This document shows, piece by piece, positions 16,867-25,032 of a stretch of DNA of 46,560 bases. The DNA comes from an uncultured Bacteroidota bacterium (GTDB taxonomy: Bacteria > Bacteroidota > Bacteroidia > Chitinophagales > LD1). Location of the stretch: positions 1-46,560 of the forward strand of contig CAIOTH010000095.1 of NCBI GenBank assembly GCA_903861145.1. The letters are read 5' to 3'. The notes beneath the pieces are model-generated. The model worked only from the letters and a program-made list of their open reading frames with translations. It did no database searches and was not told where the DNA came from. Both the position numbers and the translations under genes were made by a program. Positions within the stretch are counted from its first letter, which is position 1. Each line of letters begins with the position of its first letter.

Positions 16867-17631
16867 TTGAAAACAATTGGTATAGCATTATCGGGCGGTG
16901 GGGCAAGAGGTATTGCCCATTTGGGTGTATTAAAAGCGTTAAAGGAGTTTGGAGTAAAACCGGATGTTTTATCGGGTAGTAGTGCCGGTGCTATGGTGGC
17001 CGCGTTTTACGCTGCGGGCTACGATGATGAACAGATTATGAAAGTTACCACGGGCAGCAGGTTTTTTAGCCTGGCGCATTTTCATATTGGCAAAACTGGT
17101 TTGTTTGATATGAAGTCGTTTGAAGAGATTTATCATAATTATTTTCGCGAAAACTCTTTTGAGGCCTTATCCATTCCCATTCACATTGCGGCAACTGATA
17201 TAGTGCACGGAGTAAGCAAATATTTTTCGACAGGAGATTTAGCAAAATGCATTATGGCATCATCGTGCGTCCCCACTGTATTTGAACCGGTTGAATACGA
17301 TGGCACCTTGTTGCTTGACGGCGGCATTTTAAATAACTTACCTATTGAGCCTTTGATTGGTAAATGCGATAAACTGATTGGCATCCATGTAAATAGTATG
17401 CGCACCGACCAGGATAATATCTCGATGAAAAACCTGCCCGACCGCACCTTTCATTTAGCCATCAGCCAACGCGAAAGGGCCAAAGCAAGTAAGTGCGACC
17501 TTTTTATAGAACCGGTAAACATGAGTCAATTCGGCATGTTTGAAATTAACCATGCTGAAGAGATTTATAAGTATGCGTACGAGTATACTAAGGGCATGAA
17601 AGCGGAGATTGAGAATTTCATGGCCGGTTAA
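16867..17631 (+). CDS. Patatin-like phospholipase (RssA/YlbK type), TTG start
   Basis: A 254-residue serine hydrolase likely acting on acyl esters of phospholipids in the cytoplasm. It shows the three patatin motifs: the oxyanion hole SGGGARGIAHLGVL (residues about 9-22), the nucleophile elbow SGSSAGAMV (G-x-S-x-G), and the catalytic Asp in LLLDGGILNNLP. The start is TTG at 16867; the first in-frame ATG would remove the oxyanion hole and nucleophile, so the TTG is needed. AGGAAG sits directly before it. It follows the secreted hypothetical gene by 14 bases and is followed by the DUF4304 gene after 16 bases. Length is normal for the short bacterial form. Confidence 0.9.
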   Translation: MKTIGIALSGGGARGIAHLGVLKALKEFGVKPDVLSGSSAGAMVAAFYAAGYDDEQIMKVTTGSRFFSLAHFHIGKTGLFDMKSFEEIYHNYFRENSFEALSIPIHIAATDIVHGVSKYFSTGDLAKCIMASSCVPTVFEPVEYDGTLLLDGGILNNLPIEPLIGKCDKLIGIHVNSMRTDQDNISMKNLPDRTFHLAISQRERAKASKCDLFIEPVNMSQFGMFEINHAEEIYKYAYEYTKGMKAEIENFMAG

Positions 17632-17647
17632 CAACTTACGCTAGATA

Positions 17648-18295
17648 ATGATAAGTGCAGTAGAATTTAAAAAACAAATTTCAAAACCACTAGCAGAAGC
17701 CCTTAGAAGTTTTGGCTTTAAAGGCTCAGGTTTCAATTATTTGATGGACACCGAGCATTTTGTTTTTACCATTGGCATTCAAGCGAGCCGGGATGGTGGA
17801 AAATGTTCCGCTGAGTTTGGATTTCAGCCCAAAAGTATTGATACCGATGGTTCCAGGACTCTGGATTTCAAGAAATTAAAATATTATGACTGCGAATTTC
17901 GAACACGTCTTGCCCCCATCGGAGAGAGCAACCACTGGTGGCAATATGCCAGCAATGAACACGATAATCTGGAATTAGCTAATCAAATTATTGGCGTTGT
18001 GAAAAATCAAGCAATTCCTTTTATCCAACGATTTCAAGAAAACCCCAATCTTCTTGAAAGTATTGAAGTTCCAGGACCACATGACAAGGGTATACGCATT
18101 CCTGACATATTACTTGAAATGAGATTCGGCTTAACTGCAATAAGATGGCCATGGGTTTTGGCGAAAGCATTATCAATCACAAATCCTGTAAAGGCAAGAG
18201 CTTTTGCAAAATATGGCTTATCCAAAGCTCCCAATTCGGGTCTTAGGTGGGATTTTGAAGAAATTTTAGCATTAGTAGAAGAAAAAGGCGCCTGA
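17648..18295 (+). CDS. DUF4304 domain protein
   Basis: A 215-residue cytoplasmic protein without signal peptide or membrane segments. The N-terminal part, EFKKQISKPLAEALRSFGFK followed by GSGFNYLMDTEHFVFTIGIQ, matches the layout of the DUF4304 family, whose members are often found near toxin-immunity or defence loci but have no proven activity. Here the neighbours are a patatin and an amine oxidase, so no such role is supported. Its C-terminal part is helical (ALSITNPVKARAFAKYGLSK). The ATG start lies 16 bases after the patatin stop. Confidence 0.7.
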   Translation: MISAVEFKKQISKPLAEALRSFGFKGSGFNYLMDTEHFVFTIGIQASRDGGKCSAEFGFQPKSIDTDGSRTLDFKKLKYYDCEFRTRLAPIGESNHWWQYASNEHDNLELANQIIGVVKNQAIPFIQRFQENPNLLESIEVPGPHDKGIRIPDILLEMRFGLTAIRWPWVLAKALSITNPVKARAFAKYGLSKAPNSGLRWDFEEILALVEEKGA

Positions 18296-18411
18296 TTTCG
18301 CTAAACAATTCGGTTGGCATCAAAACGGTCGCATCGGTTTATTTCAAAGTTTCAGGAGCTTTGCTATTAAGCTTTATTTATCCACCTTAGCGAAGTATCA
18401 TCCATTGTTAT

Positions 18412-19764
18412 ATGCAACATTACGATTACATAGTTATTGGTGCCGGTTACGCCGGATTAACCGCTACCCGAAAATTGATTCAAGCCAATAAGAAAGTGCT
18501 TTTGCTCGAAGCCCGTGACCGGGTTGGTGGCCGTGTTTATACCAAGACGCTCGACAACGGAAGCTATGTTGATTTAGGAGGTGCATGGGTTGGCCCTTCA
18601 CAGGATAAAATTTATGAACTGGCCCACGAGTTTGGTGTTGAAACTTTTAAAACTTACGACACCGGCAAAAGTACCATAGTTATTAGCGGCAAGGTTAAAA
18701 GATACAAAGGCATTATCCCTCCGCTACCGGTGGGTGCTTTACTAAGTCTTGATTTTGCCATGAAAAAAATGAACCGGTTATCTAAAACTATCAACTTAGA
18801 AAAACCGTGGTTATCACCCGATGCGGAGCATTATGATTCCATGACTTTGGAAACCTGGATGCGTAAGGAAATGAATTTTGCCACAGCGCGTGCATTATTC
18901 AAAATAGCGGCTGAATCAATATGGGCTTGTCACCCGAATGAAATTTCGATGCTACATGCGCTGTTCTACACCAAAAGTGGAAGAGATTTAGATACGCTGA
19001 TAAATATTAAAGATGGTGCGCAGGAAGAAAGGTTAATGGGGGGTGCTCAACAACCCGCACTGCGGTTGGCCGAAACGTTTAAAGAACATATTCGCCTCAA
19101 CTCAGTAGTAAAAACAATTTTGCAGGAAGGTGATAAGGTTATAGTGAAGGGAGTGGATTTTGAATTTTCGGCTAATAGAATTGTGGTGGCCTTACCTCCG
19201 GCCCTTGCCGGACGCATAAATTATTACCCTCTAATGCCTGCCAACCGCGACCAATTAACGCAACGCATACCCATGGGCACTGTTACCAAGGCCTTTGCTA
19301 TTTACGATAAACCTTTTTGGCGCGAGGCAGGTTTAAACGGACTTTCGGCAACGGATGACGGGCATACCACAGTAACATTTGATAACTCGCCAAAAGACGG
19401 TAGCAAGGGGATTATGATGGGTTTTGTGTTAGCTAATCAAGCCAGAGATTTTTCTACACTTAGCGCCGAAGCCCGTCGCGATAGCATACTTAAAAGTTTT
19501 GCCACCTTTTATGGCGAAAAAGCGCTTAACCCCATTCAATACCTCGACCATAGTTGGGCGGAGGAGGAATTTACCAGGGGATGTTACGCAGGTGTAATGC
19601 CAACGGGCGCGTGGACATCGTTGGGAAAATCTTTGCGTGAACCAGTTGGCCGGATACACTGGGCCGGCACTGAAACTTCGGATATATGGAATGGGTATAT
19701 TGACGGGGCGATACGTTCAGGAGAGAGGGTGGCGAAGGAAATTCTGGAAGCGCAGGGAAATTAA
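18412..19764 (+). CDS. Flavin-containing monoamine oxidase family protein
   Basis: A 450-residue cytoplasmic flavoenzyme that probably oxidises an amine with release of aldehyde, ammonia and hydrogen peroxide. The N-terminus has the FAD dinucleotide fold YIVIGAGYAGLTATRKL, VLLLEARDRVGGRVYT, and VDLGGAWVGPSQDKIYELA. The C-terminus closes the FAD site with IHWAGTETSDIWNGYIDGAI. The segment EEEFTRGCYAGVMPTG places C391 where mammalian MAO-A/B carry the Cys that binds FAD covalently (GGCY), so covalent flavin is possible. The start at ATG 18412 is right before the conserved N-terminus. The convergent T9SS cargo gene ends 3 bases after its stop. Confidence 0.88.
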   Translation: MQHYDYIVIGAGYAGLTATRKLIQANKKVLLLEARDRVGGRVYTKTLDNGSYVDLGGAWVGPSQDKIYELAHEFGVETFKTYDTGKSTIVISGKVKRYKGIIPPLPVGALLSLDFAMKKMNRLSKTINLEKPWLSPDAEHYDSMTLETWMRKEMNFATARALFKIAAESIWACHPNEISMLHALFYTKSGRDLDTLINIKDGAQEERLMGGAQQPALRLAETFKEHIRLNSVVKTILQEGDKVIVKGVDFEFSANRIVVALPPALAGRINYYPLMPANRDQLTQRIPMGTVTKAFAIYDKPFWREAGLNGLSATDDGHTTVTFDNSPKDGSKGIMMGFVLANQARDFSTLSAEARRDSILKSFATFYGEKALNPIQYLDHSWAEEEFTRGCYAGVMPTGAWTSLGKSLREPVGRIHWAGTETSDIWNGYIDGAIRSGERVAKEILEAQGN

Positions 19765-19767
19765 AAA

Positions 19768-21393
19768 CTATTGCTTAACGAATTTGCAAGATTGCACCTG
19801 GTTATTTAGTTCATACCTTAACAAATAAACGCCGGCAGCAAATTGCGAGATAGAAATTTCATTTTGCGCGGTTAAACTACTATAAACACTTTGGCCAAGG
19901 CAATTAAATATTTCAATTTTCACAGCTTCACTTGTAAGGTCGGTATTCAATATCCTTATAGAATTGTTTGCTGGATTTGGATAAACCGACAACGTGCGAT
20001 TATCTGTTATATCGACTACAGATGAAGGGTTTTCAGAAAGAGACGGGCCGGCAATTCGCCATAAATCAACACGATGATTATCACCATAAAGCGCCAATGC
20101 ACCAAAATACAGATCGCCGTTAAATGCCTGAAAAGTAGCCGCTGGCACCAGTATTGCCGAATCATTGCCGAATGCCACTTTAATTTGAAAGGTCCCTGAA
20201 TCTGTTCCATCACTCATCCACAAAGGCGAATCTTGTAGTGCAGTATCCCACGTATTAAAATACAGGTGATGGTTAAATGCCGTAAAATTTTCATAACCAC
20301 CGGCGTAAGGATAGTTTTCAATCGTTTTTACCAGCCTGACATTAGTATCAGTACCATCAGTTTGATATAGCGACGCACCGTAAATGTCGTTCGCCATAAA
20401 ATAGAGCTTATTATCCATCACTGAATAACCGTAAGCAATTGGGCCAAATGCCGCATTTTCAGTATAGGTTTTAAAAATTTTGGTACCCAAAGGTGTGCCA
20501 TCTGTAACCCAAATGTTCCATACAGTACTCATTCTTTCGCGGCCGCTAAAATAATAGCGTCCTTTATAGTAAGTCATTTCGGGAGTGTAAACACCCGGTG
20601 ACGAATCAACATGCTGAAGCATTTGAGTGCCCGCCACTGTGCCATCAGTCACCCATAAATCAGTTTCCATTTCTCCATTTCCCGTAGCAAAAAACAAGGT
20701 CAGATTGTTCAATGTATCCATCGGGTCAATTTGCGGGCTAAAGCTGTTCAAGGCACTAAGCATCACCGGGTTGCTATCTACACCGTTACTTACCCATAAA
20801 GCTGACGTACCCTGGGCATTATCGGATACAATAAAGATTTTATTATTACTTATACAGTAGTAATTAACAATTCCATACCCACCGGCGTTAACCAATTCCG
20901 ATCTCCCGGTGTTCTCAGTAGTACCATCAGTATACCATAACTCAGTACCTAAGTACGATTGGTTAGTTTGAAAAAACAAAAAATTACCAAAAACACTGAG
21001 ATTATCAATTGCCTTATCGGGGCTGAAACCATTGGACCAAACTAATTGCGTACCAGCCTCACTTCCATCTGTTACCCAAAGAGAGTTCCCATTTACACTA
21101 TCATATGCTGCAAAATAAAGTCGATTGTTAAACCGTACAATTTGATTAACGCCGCCGTCAGTGCCCGGGAACGTTTGGAAAAGACGGGTGGATGAAGTAT
21201 CGCCATTAGTAATCCAAAGGTCTGTATTGTAGGTATTGCTCCAAGTCCTGATAAAGAGGTTATTATTGATTGAAGCACCAGGCTCAGGCGCATTCCATCC
21301 CGACTGTGGACAAGCTTTGAACAATTCTGGGTGTTGCGCCTGGGAGTGAATCAACATGAAAAATGTGATTACGAAGAGAATTACCTTTTTCAT
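19768..21393 (-). CDS. T9SS type A cargo protein with ELWxTDGT repeats
   Basis: A 541-residue secreted protein. It begins with a signal peptide (MKKVILFVITFFMLIHSQAQ) and contains about nine ELWVTDGT-type repeats (for example SLWVTDGSEAGT, ELWYTDGTTENT, DLWVTDGTVAGT, NIWVTDGTPLGT, PLWMSDGTDSGT), each about 45-60 residues apart, which suggests a beta-propeller. It ends in a type A sorting domain: LSVYPNPANNSIRI, VKIEIFNCLGQSVY, FAAGVYLLRY, VQSCKFVKQ. Such proteins leave through T9SS and are attached to the cell surface or released. The repeat function is unknown; it could be a binding platform. A TAACTTCG element lies 24 bases upstream of the start codon. Confidence 0.85.
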   Translation of the reverse strand: MKKVILFVITFFMLIHSQAQHPELFKACPQSGWNAPEPGASINNNLFIRTWSNTYNTDLWITNGDTSSTRLFQTFPGTDGGVNQIVRFNNRLYFAAYDSVNGNSLWVTDGSEAGTQLVWSNGFSPDKAIDNLSVFGNFLFFQTNQSYLGTELWYTDGTTENTGRSELVNAGGYGIVNYYCISNNKIFIVSDNAQGTSALWVSNGVDSNPVMLSALNSFSPQIDPMDTLNNLTLFFATGNGEMETDLWVTDGTVAGTQMLQHVDSSPGVYTPEMTYYKGRYYFSGRERMSTVWNIWVTDGTPLGTKIFKTYTENAAFGPIAYGYSVMDNKLYFMANDIYGASLYQTDGTDTNVRLVKTIENYPYAGGYENFTAFNHHLYFNTWDTALQDSPLWMSDGTDSGTFQIKVAFGNDSAILVPAATFQAFNGDLYFGALALYGDNHRVDLWRIAGPSLSENPSSVVDITDNRTLSVYPNPANNSIRILNTDLTSEAVKIEIFNCLGQSVYSSLTAQNEISISQFAAGVYLLRYELNNQVQSCKFVKQ

Positions 21394-21417
21394 GCTTTCC
21401 TGATTATCCGTGCTAAA

Positions 21418-21425
21418 CGAAGTTA
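21418..21425 (-). promoter_or_regulatory. -7 element TAACTTCG for the type A cargo gene
   Basis: On the minus strand TAACTTCG is a TAnnTTCG variant at 24 bases from the ATG, the same spacing as several other candidate promoters here. The remaining bases to 21636 hold no gene or other signal that I can see. Confidence 0.45.
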
Positions 21426-21636
21426 CAACGCTTTTATTTTATACTATTTAAAAATACTGAATTGTCCGGCAAACTCAATCTTTTGCACAATCAACTACCT
21501 TCCTAATGCTTCTTAGCCTCATTAAGGCCTTAGTGGTTAACTTCCTACACAACCTAAAAAACAAAAACTGCGTATAAATGTTACTGTTTAGCAAGTTAGG
21601 CTTTAAATTGAGCCGATTTTAAATTAGATTAGAAGC

Positions 21637-23868
21637 ATGGAAGGCACGCAGGTTATTGATATTGATGGTGAAAAAAAGTTGATTTTAAAGGAGTACCGTG
21701 GATTATTGCGTTCATTAAAAAAGAACGTTTCGCTACAGGAAAAAAGGATGGTTCGTAAGGCATTTGAGCTTGCCATGGAGAGCCACAAGGATATGCGCCG
21801 TAAGTCGGGCGAGCCTTATGTACTTCACCCCCTTGCAGTTGCCAAAATAGTAAGTGAAGAAATTGGATTGGATGCTACTTCGGTGGCCTGTGCTTTGCTG
21901 CACGATGTTGTTGAAGATACTGAAGTTACCCTTGAGGAAATTGAGCGCACATTCAATAAAGAGGTTGCCAAGATAGTTGATGGCCTCACCAAAATATCGG
22001 GCGTATTCGACCTTAACTCGTCTATACAGGCCGAAAACTTCAGAAAGCTACTGCTTACCCTTAACGATGATATACGGGTAATCCTTATCAAGCTGGCTGA
22101 CCGTTTACACAACATGCGAACGCTGGATTCGCTGAAACGAGAGAAGCAGTTGAAGATTGCCAGCGAAACACTTTACCTGTATGCCCCACTAGCGCATCGC
22201 ATGGGTTTGTATGCCATTAAGACGGAGATGGAAGATTTGTCCTTGAAGTTTACCGAGCCCGATCTTTACAAAGACATTGCCCGTAAACTGAATGAAACCA
22301 AGCGTGAGCGTACCAAATTTATTGCCGATTTCATTTTGCCATTAAAGCAGGAATTGGAGAAGCGCGATTTTGTTTTTGATATATATGGCCGCCCTAAAAG
22401 TATCTTTTCAATTTACAACAAGGTTAAAAACAAGGGCGTTCCGTTTGAAGAGATTTACGATTTGTTTGCCATTCGTATCATTTTAAAATCGCCACCGGAT
22501 AAGGAGAAGAGCGATTGTTGGGGCGTATACTCGGCCATTACAGATATTTACCATCCTAACCCCGACAGGTTGCGCGATTGGTTAAGCAATCCCAAGGCCA
22601 ACGGTTATGAGGCCCTGCACACTACTGTTATGAGCAACCAGGGTAAGTGGGTTGAAATACAAATACGTACCGAGCGAATGAATGAGATTGCCGAAAAAGG
22701 TTTTGCGGCGCATTGGAAATACAAAGAAGGTAGTGCGGATGGTGTGCTTGACGAATGGTTGAATAAAATACGTAACGTACTAAGCAATACCGACACCTCA
22801 GCCCTTGAGGTGGTGCACGATTTTAAATATGAACTTTTAAGCGAGGAAATTTTTGTTTTTACACCTAAAGGTGATCTTAAACGTTTACGCAAAGGGGCAA
22901 CGGCTCTCGATTTTGCTTTTGATATACATAGTGGTGTAGGCAAAAAATGTATTGGTGCCAAAGTGAACAACAAGTTGGTGCCGTTAAGTCATGTATTGCG
23001 CAACGGTGACCAGGTTGAAATATTAACCAGTAACAAACAACAACCCAATGAAGATTGGCTGGGTTATGCCGTAACGGCCAAAGCGCGTTCGGTAATTAAG
23101 CAGGCCTTAAAAGAGGAGAAAAAGAAACTTGCTGTAGAGGGTAAGGAAACGTTAGAGCGTAAAATGAAGCAGCTTAAAATAGACGACACTGAAGCCAACC
23201 TGGTTTTGTTGCTCAACTATTTTAAAATGGCCACCACGCTCGACCTTTACTATAGCATCATCAATAAAAAAACCGATGTCTCGGAAATGAACCAGTTGGA
23301 TGTGCTTGCAGGTAAAATAAAGCTTCCTAAGCCAGCTCATTTAACCACCGAGGAAATAAAGGATAACATTGATGACGCCGTTAAAAAAACGCTGCAGAAA
23401 AATGCCGAGTTACTTATTATGGGCGAAAACGCCGATAAGATTGACTACAAATTTGCGCCCTGCTGCAACCCCATACCCGGCGATGATGTGTTTGGCTTTT
23501 TAACCATTAACGATGGCATAAAAATACACCGCACCAATTGCCCTAATGCGGTGCAGTTAATGAGCAAATATGCATACCGCATTGTAAAAACCCGCTGGAC
23601 CAAGCAGCATGAAATTGCATTCCTAACCGGTATTAAGCTAACCGGCATTGATGATGTGGGTTTGGTAAATAAAATAACCAATATTATAACAGGCCAAATG
23701 AACCTTAATATGCGCTCTATAAGCTTTGACAGTAGCGATGGGGTTTTTGAAGGACGCATTATGGTTTACGTGCATGATACTGTCGAATTAGAAGACCTCA
23801 CCTCGCGCCTTACAGCGCTGGATGGTATTTTGGAGGTGGGTAGGTTTGATTCGGAGGATGAGGGATAG
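21637..23868 (+). CDS. rel: Bifunctional (p)ppGpp synthetase/hydrolase (long RSH)
   Basis: This stringent-response enzyme makes (p)ppGpp from GTP/GDP and ATP and can hydrolyse it. It has 743 residues, typical of full-length RSH. The hydrolase HD domain includes HPLAVAKIVSEEIGLD and HDVVEDTEV (residues 89-97). The synthetase domain has YGRPKSIFSIYNKVK (K254) and GYEALHTTV. A TGS domain (IFVFTPKGDLKRLRKGATAL), a Cys-rich zinc-finger region (KFAPCCNPIPGDDVFGF) and a C-terminal ACT domain follow. All catalytic motifs appear intact, so both activities are likely. The start is ATG 21637, which leaves a short family-typical N-terminus. It is followed 81 bases later by a Fur-family gene in the same direction. 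Confidence 0.95.
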   Translation: MEGTQVIDIDGEKKLILKEYRGLLRSLKKNVSLQEKRMVRKAFELAMESHKDMRRKSGEPYVLHPLAVAKIVSEEIGLDATSVACALLHDVVEDTEVTLEEIERTFNKEVAKIVDGLTKISGVFDLNSSIQAENFRKLLLTLNDDIRVILIKLADRLHNMRTLDSLKREKQLKIASETLYLYAPLAHRMGLYAIKTEMEDLSLKFTEPDLYKDIARKLNETKRERTKFIADFILPLKQELEKRDFVFDIYGRPKSIFSIYNKVKNKGVPFEEIYDLFAIRIILKSPPDKEKSDCWGVYSAITDIYHPNPDRLRDWLSNPKANGYEALHTTVMSNQGKWVEIQIRTERMNEIAEKGFAAHWKYKEGSADGVLDEWLNKIRNVLSNTDTSALEVVHDFKYELLSEEIFVFTPKGDLKRLRKGATALDFAFDIHSGVGKKCIGAKVNNKLVPLSHVLRNGDQVEILTSNKQQPNEDWLGYAVTAKARSVIKQALKEEKKKLAVEGKETLERKMKQLKIDDTEANLVLLLNYFKMATTLDLYYSIINKKTDVSEMNQLDVLAGKIKLPKPAHLTTEEIKDNIDDAVKKTLQKNAELLIMGENADKIDYKFAPCCNPIPGDDVFGFLTINDGIKIHRTNCPNAVQLMSKYAYRIVKTRWTKQHEIAFLTGIKLTGIDDVGLVNKITNIITGQMNLNMRSISFDSSDGVFEGRIMVYVHDTVELEDLTSRLTALDGILEVGRFDSEDEG

Positions 23869-23938
23869 GGTTGTGAGCGAGCTTAACAAGTTGACAATCA
23901 TGTATCTAAATCTGCTTCTCAATTCCCCTAAAACTTCG

Positions 23939-23946
23939 TATTTTCG
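23939..23946 (+). promoter_or_regulatory. -7 element TATTTTCG directly before the Fur-family start
   Basis: TATTTTCG is a TAnnTTCG variant ending 3 bases before the GTG start. If used, transcription would begin about at the start codon, giving a leaderless mRNA. Confidence 0.35.
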
Positions 23947-23949
23947 CAT

Positions 23950-24447
23950 GTGACTTTAACTGCCAGACCTGACCAAATTGAAGAAGTGAAGAATATCTTC
24001 TCGGCGTACCTAGAGAAGAAAGACCTTCGCAAAACCAACGAACGCTTCCATATACTGGAAGAGATATACAGCCGCCACGACCATTTTGAGGCTGAATCGC
24101 TTTATACGGACATTAGGAAAAAAAATTTCAACATTAGCCGGGCCACCGTTTATAATACCCTGGAACTGTTAATTAGCTGCGATTTGATTAAGAAACACCA
24201 GTTTGGCAAAAACCTCGCTCAGTACGAAAAAAGCTACGGTTATAAACAACATGACCATATCATTTGTGTAGATTGTAAAAAAGTAGTTGAATTTTGCGAT
24301 CCGAGGATACAACAGATTAAAAGCATGATGGGGGAACTACTGAATTTTAAAATAACCCACCATTCGCTAAATATGTATGGCATTTGTGGTAGCTGCCAAA
24401 AGAAAAGGGAATTGGAAGCGGCGACGAAAAAGGAAGTAGAGGTTTGA
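23950..24447 (+). CDS. Fur-family transcriptional regulator, GTG start
   Basis: A 165-residue DNA-binding repressor of the Fur/PerR/Zur group. The winged helix spans about residues 25-90 (RKTNERFHILEEIYSRHDHF, ISRATVYNTLELLISCDLIK). The dimerisation part has HDHIICVDCKKVVEFCD and GICGSCQKKRE; the CxxC pairs correspond to the structural zinc site. Whether it senses iron, peroxide or zinc cannot be decided from the sequence alone. The only start that keeps the N-terminal helix in frame is GTG at 23950; the ATG at 23948 is in another frame. An array of 8-bp repeats begins immediately after the TGA stop. The rel gene upstream and STAS gene downstream run in the same direction. Confidence 0.9.
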   Translation: MTLTARPDQIEEVKNIFSAYLEKKDLRKTNERFHILEEIYSRHDHFEAESLYTDIRKKNFNISRATVYNTLELLISCDLIKKHQFGKNLAQYEKSYGYKQHDHIICVDCKKVVEFCDPRIQQIKSMMGELLNFKITHHSLNMYGICGSCQKKRELEAATKKEVEV

Positions 24448-24449
24448 AT

Positions 24450-24543
24450 GTGTTAAGGTGCGAAGGTGTTAACGTGTTAACGTAAATACAAGCACATGGT
24501 TTTATTTTCACATTCGCACATTAATACGTTAACACATTAACAC
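24450..24543. repeat. 8-bp unit repeat element (GTGTTAAN), copy 1
   Basis: The left arm reads GTGTTAAG, GTGCGAAG, GTGTTAAC, GTGTTAAC in exact 8-bp steps from 24450. The right arm (24509-24543) has the same unit inverted: on the minus strand GTGTTAAT, GTGTTAAC, GTATTAAT, GTGCGAAT. It occupies nearly the whole gap between the Fur-family and STAS genes. Confidence 0.85.
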
Positions 24544-24567
24544 GATAAAAAACAACAAATACAACAC

Positions 24568-24909
24568 ATGAAAAGCGAAACAAAAGAAGGCGTACTGGTT
24601 ATTTCTCTTGAAGGGAATTTATTAGGCGAGCACACTAATGCCCCGGTAATGGAGTTGATTAAGCAAAGCATTGAAGCGGGTAACAAGAATGTGCTTTTTA
24701 ACCTGAGCGACATGAAGTTTATTAACAGCACCGGTTTAGGTATGCTTTTAACTGCAGTTAGTAAGGTAAGAAATGCCGGTGGCGAATTGGCCCTTTGCAA
24801 TTTACCTGAGCAAATGAAAAAGCTTTTACAAATGACCAAGTTGGAAAGTATTTTCAACACGCGCCCTGATGAGGCGAGTGCATTGACGTTTTTGAAGACA
24901 GCGCATTAG
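24568..24909 (+). CDS. STAS-domain protein (anti-sigma factor antagonist type)
   Basis: A 113-residue single STAS domain. The sequence shows GVLVISLEGNLLGEHT, NVLFNLSDMKFINSTGLGML and GGELALCNLPEQMKKLLQMT, which is the family layout. The Ser in INSTGLG is where SpoIIAA-type proteins are phosphorylated by a partner kinase; here the usual D-S-S-G is N-S-T-G. No kinase or sigma factor gene is adjacent, so its partner is unknown. The upstream gap is filled by a repeat element. A terminator hairpin follows the stop. Confidence 0.85.
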   Translation: MKSETKEGVLVISLEGNLLGEHTNAPVMELIKQSIEAGNKNVLFNLSDMKFINSTGLGMLLTAVSKVRNAGGELALCNLPEQMKKLLQMTKLESIFNTRPDEASALTFLKTAH

Positions 24910-24932
24910 TATTAAAGCGATATATAAGTTTG

Positions 24933-24970
24933 AAATAGCAGCCAGGGCAAAACACCATTGCTGCTATTTT
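24933..24970 (+). terminator. Intrinsic terminator after the STAS gene
   Basis: AAATAGCAGC pairs with GCTGCTATTT around a 17-base loop, followed by a short T-run. It separates the STAS gene from purA. Confidence 0.65.
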
Positions 24971-25032
24971 GAATTTATAGAAATTGGAAGAATAGAATTG
25001 ATATTAACTAAGAACTTTTAAATAGCATTACA

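Noticed and set aside
24450-24543. 8-bp unit array considered as a CRISPR array
   Set aside because: Units are 8 bp in direct contact, with no 25-40 bp repeats or unique spacers, and no cas genes are present.
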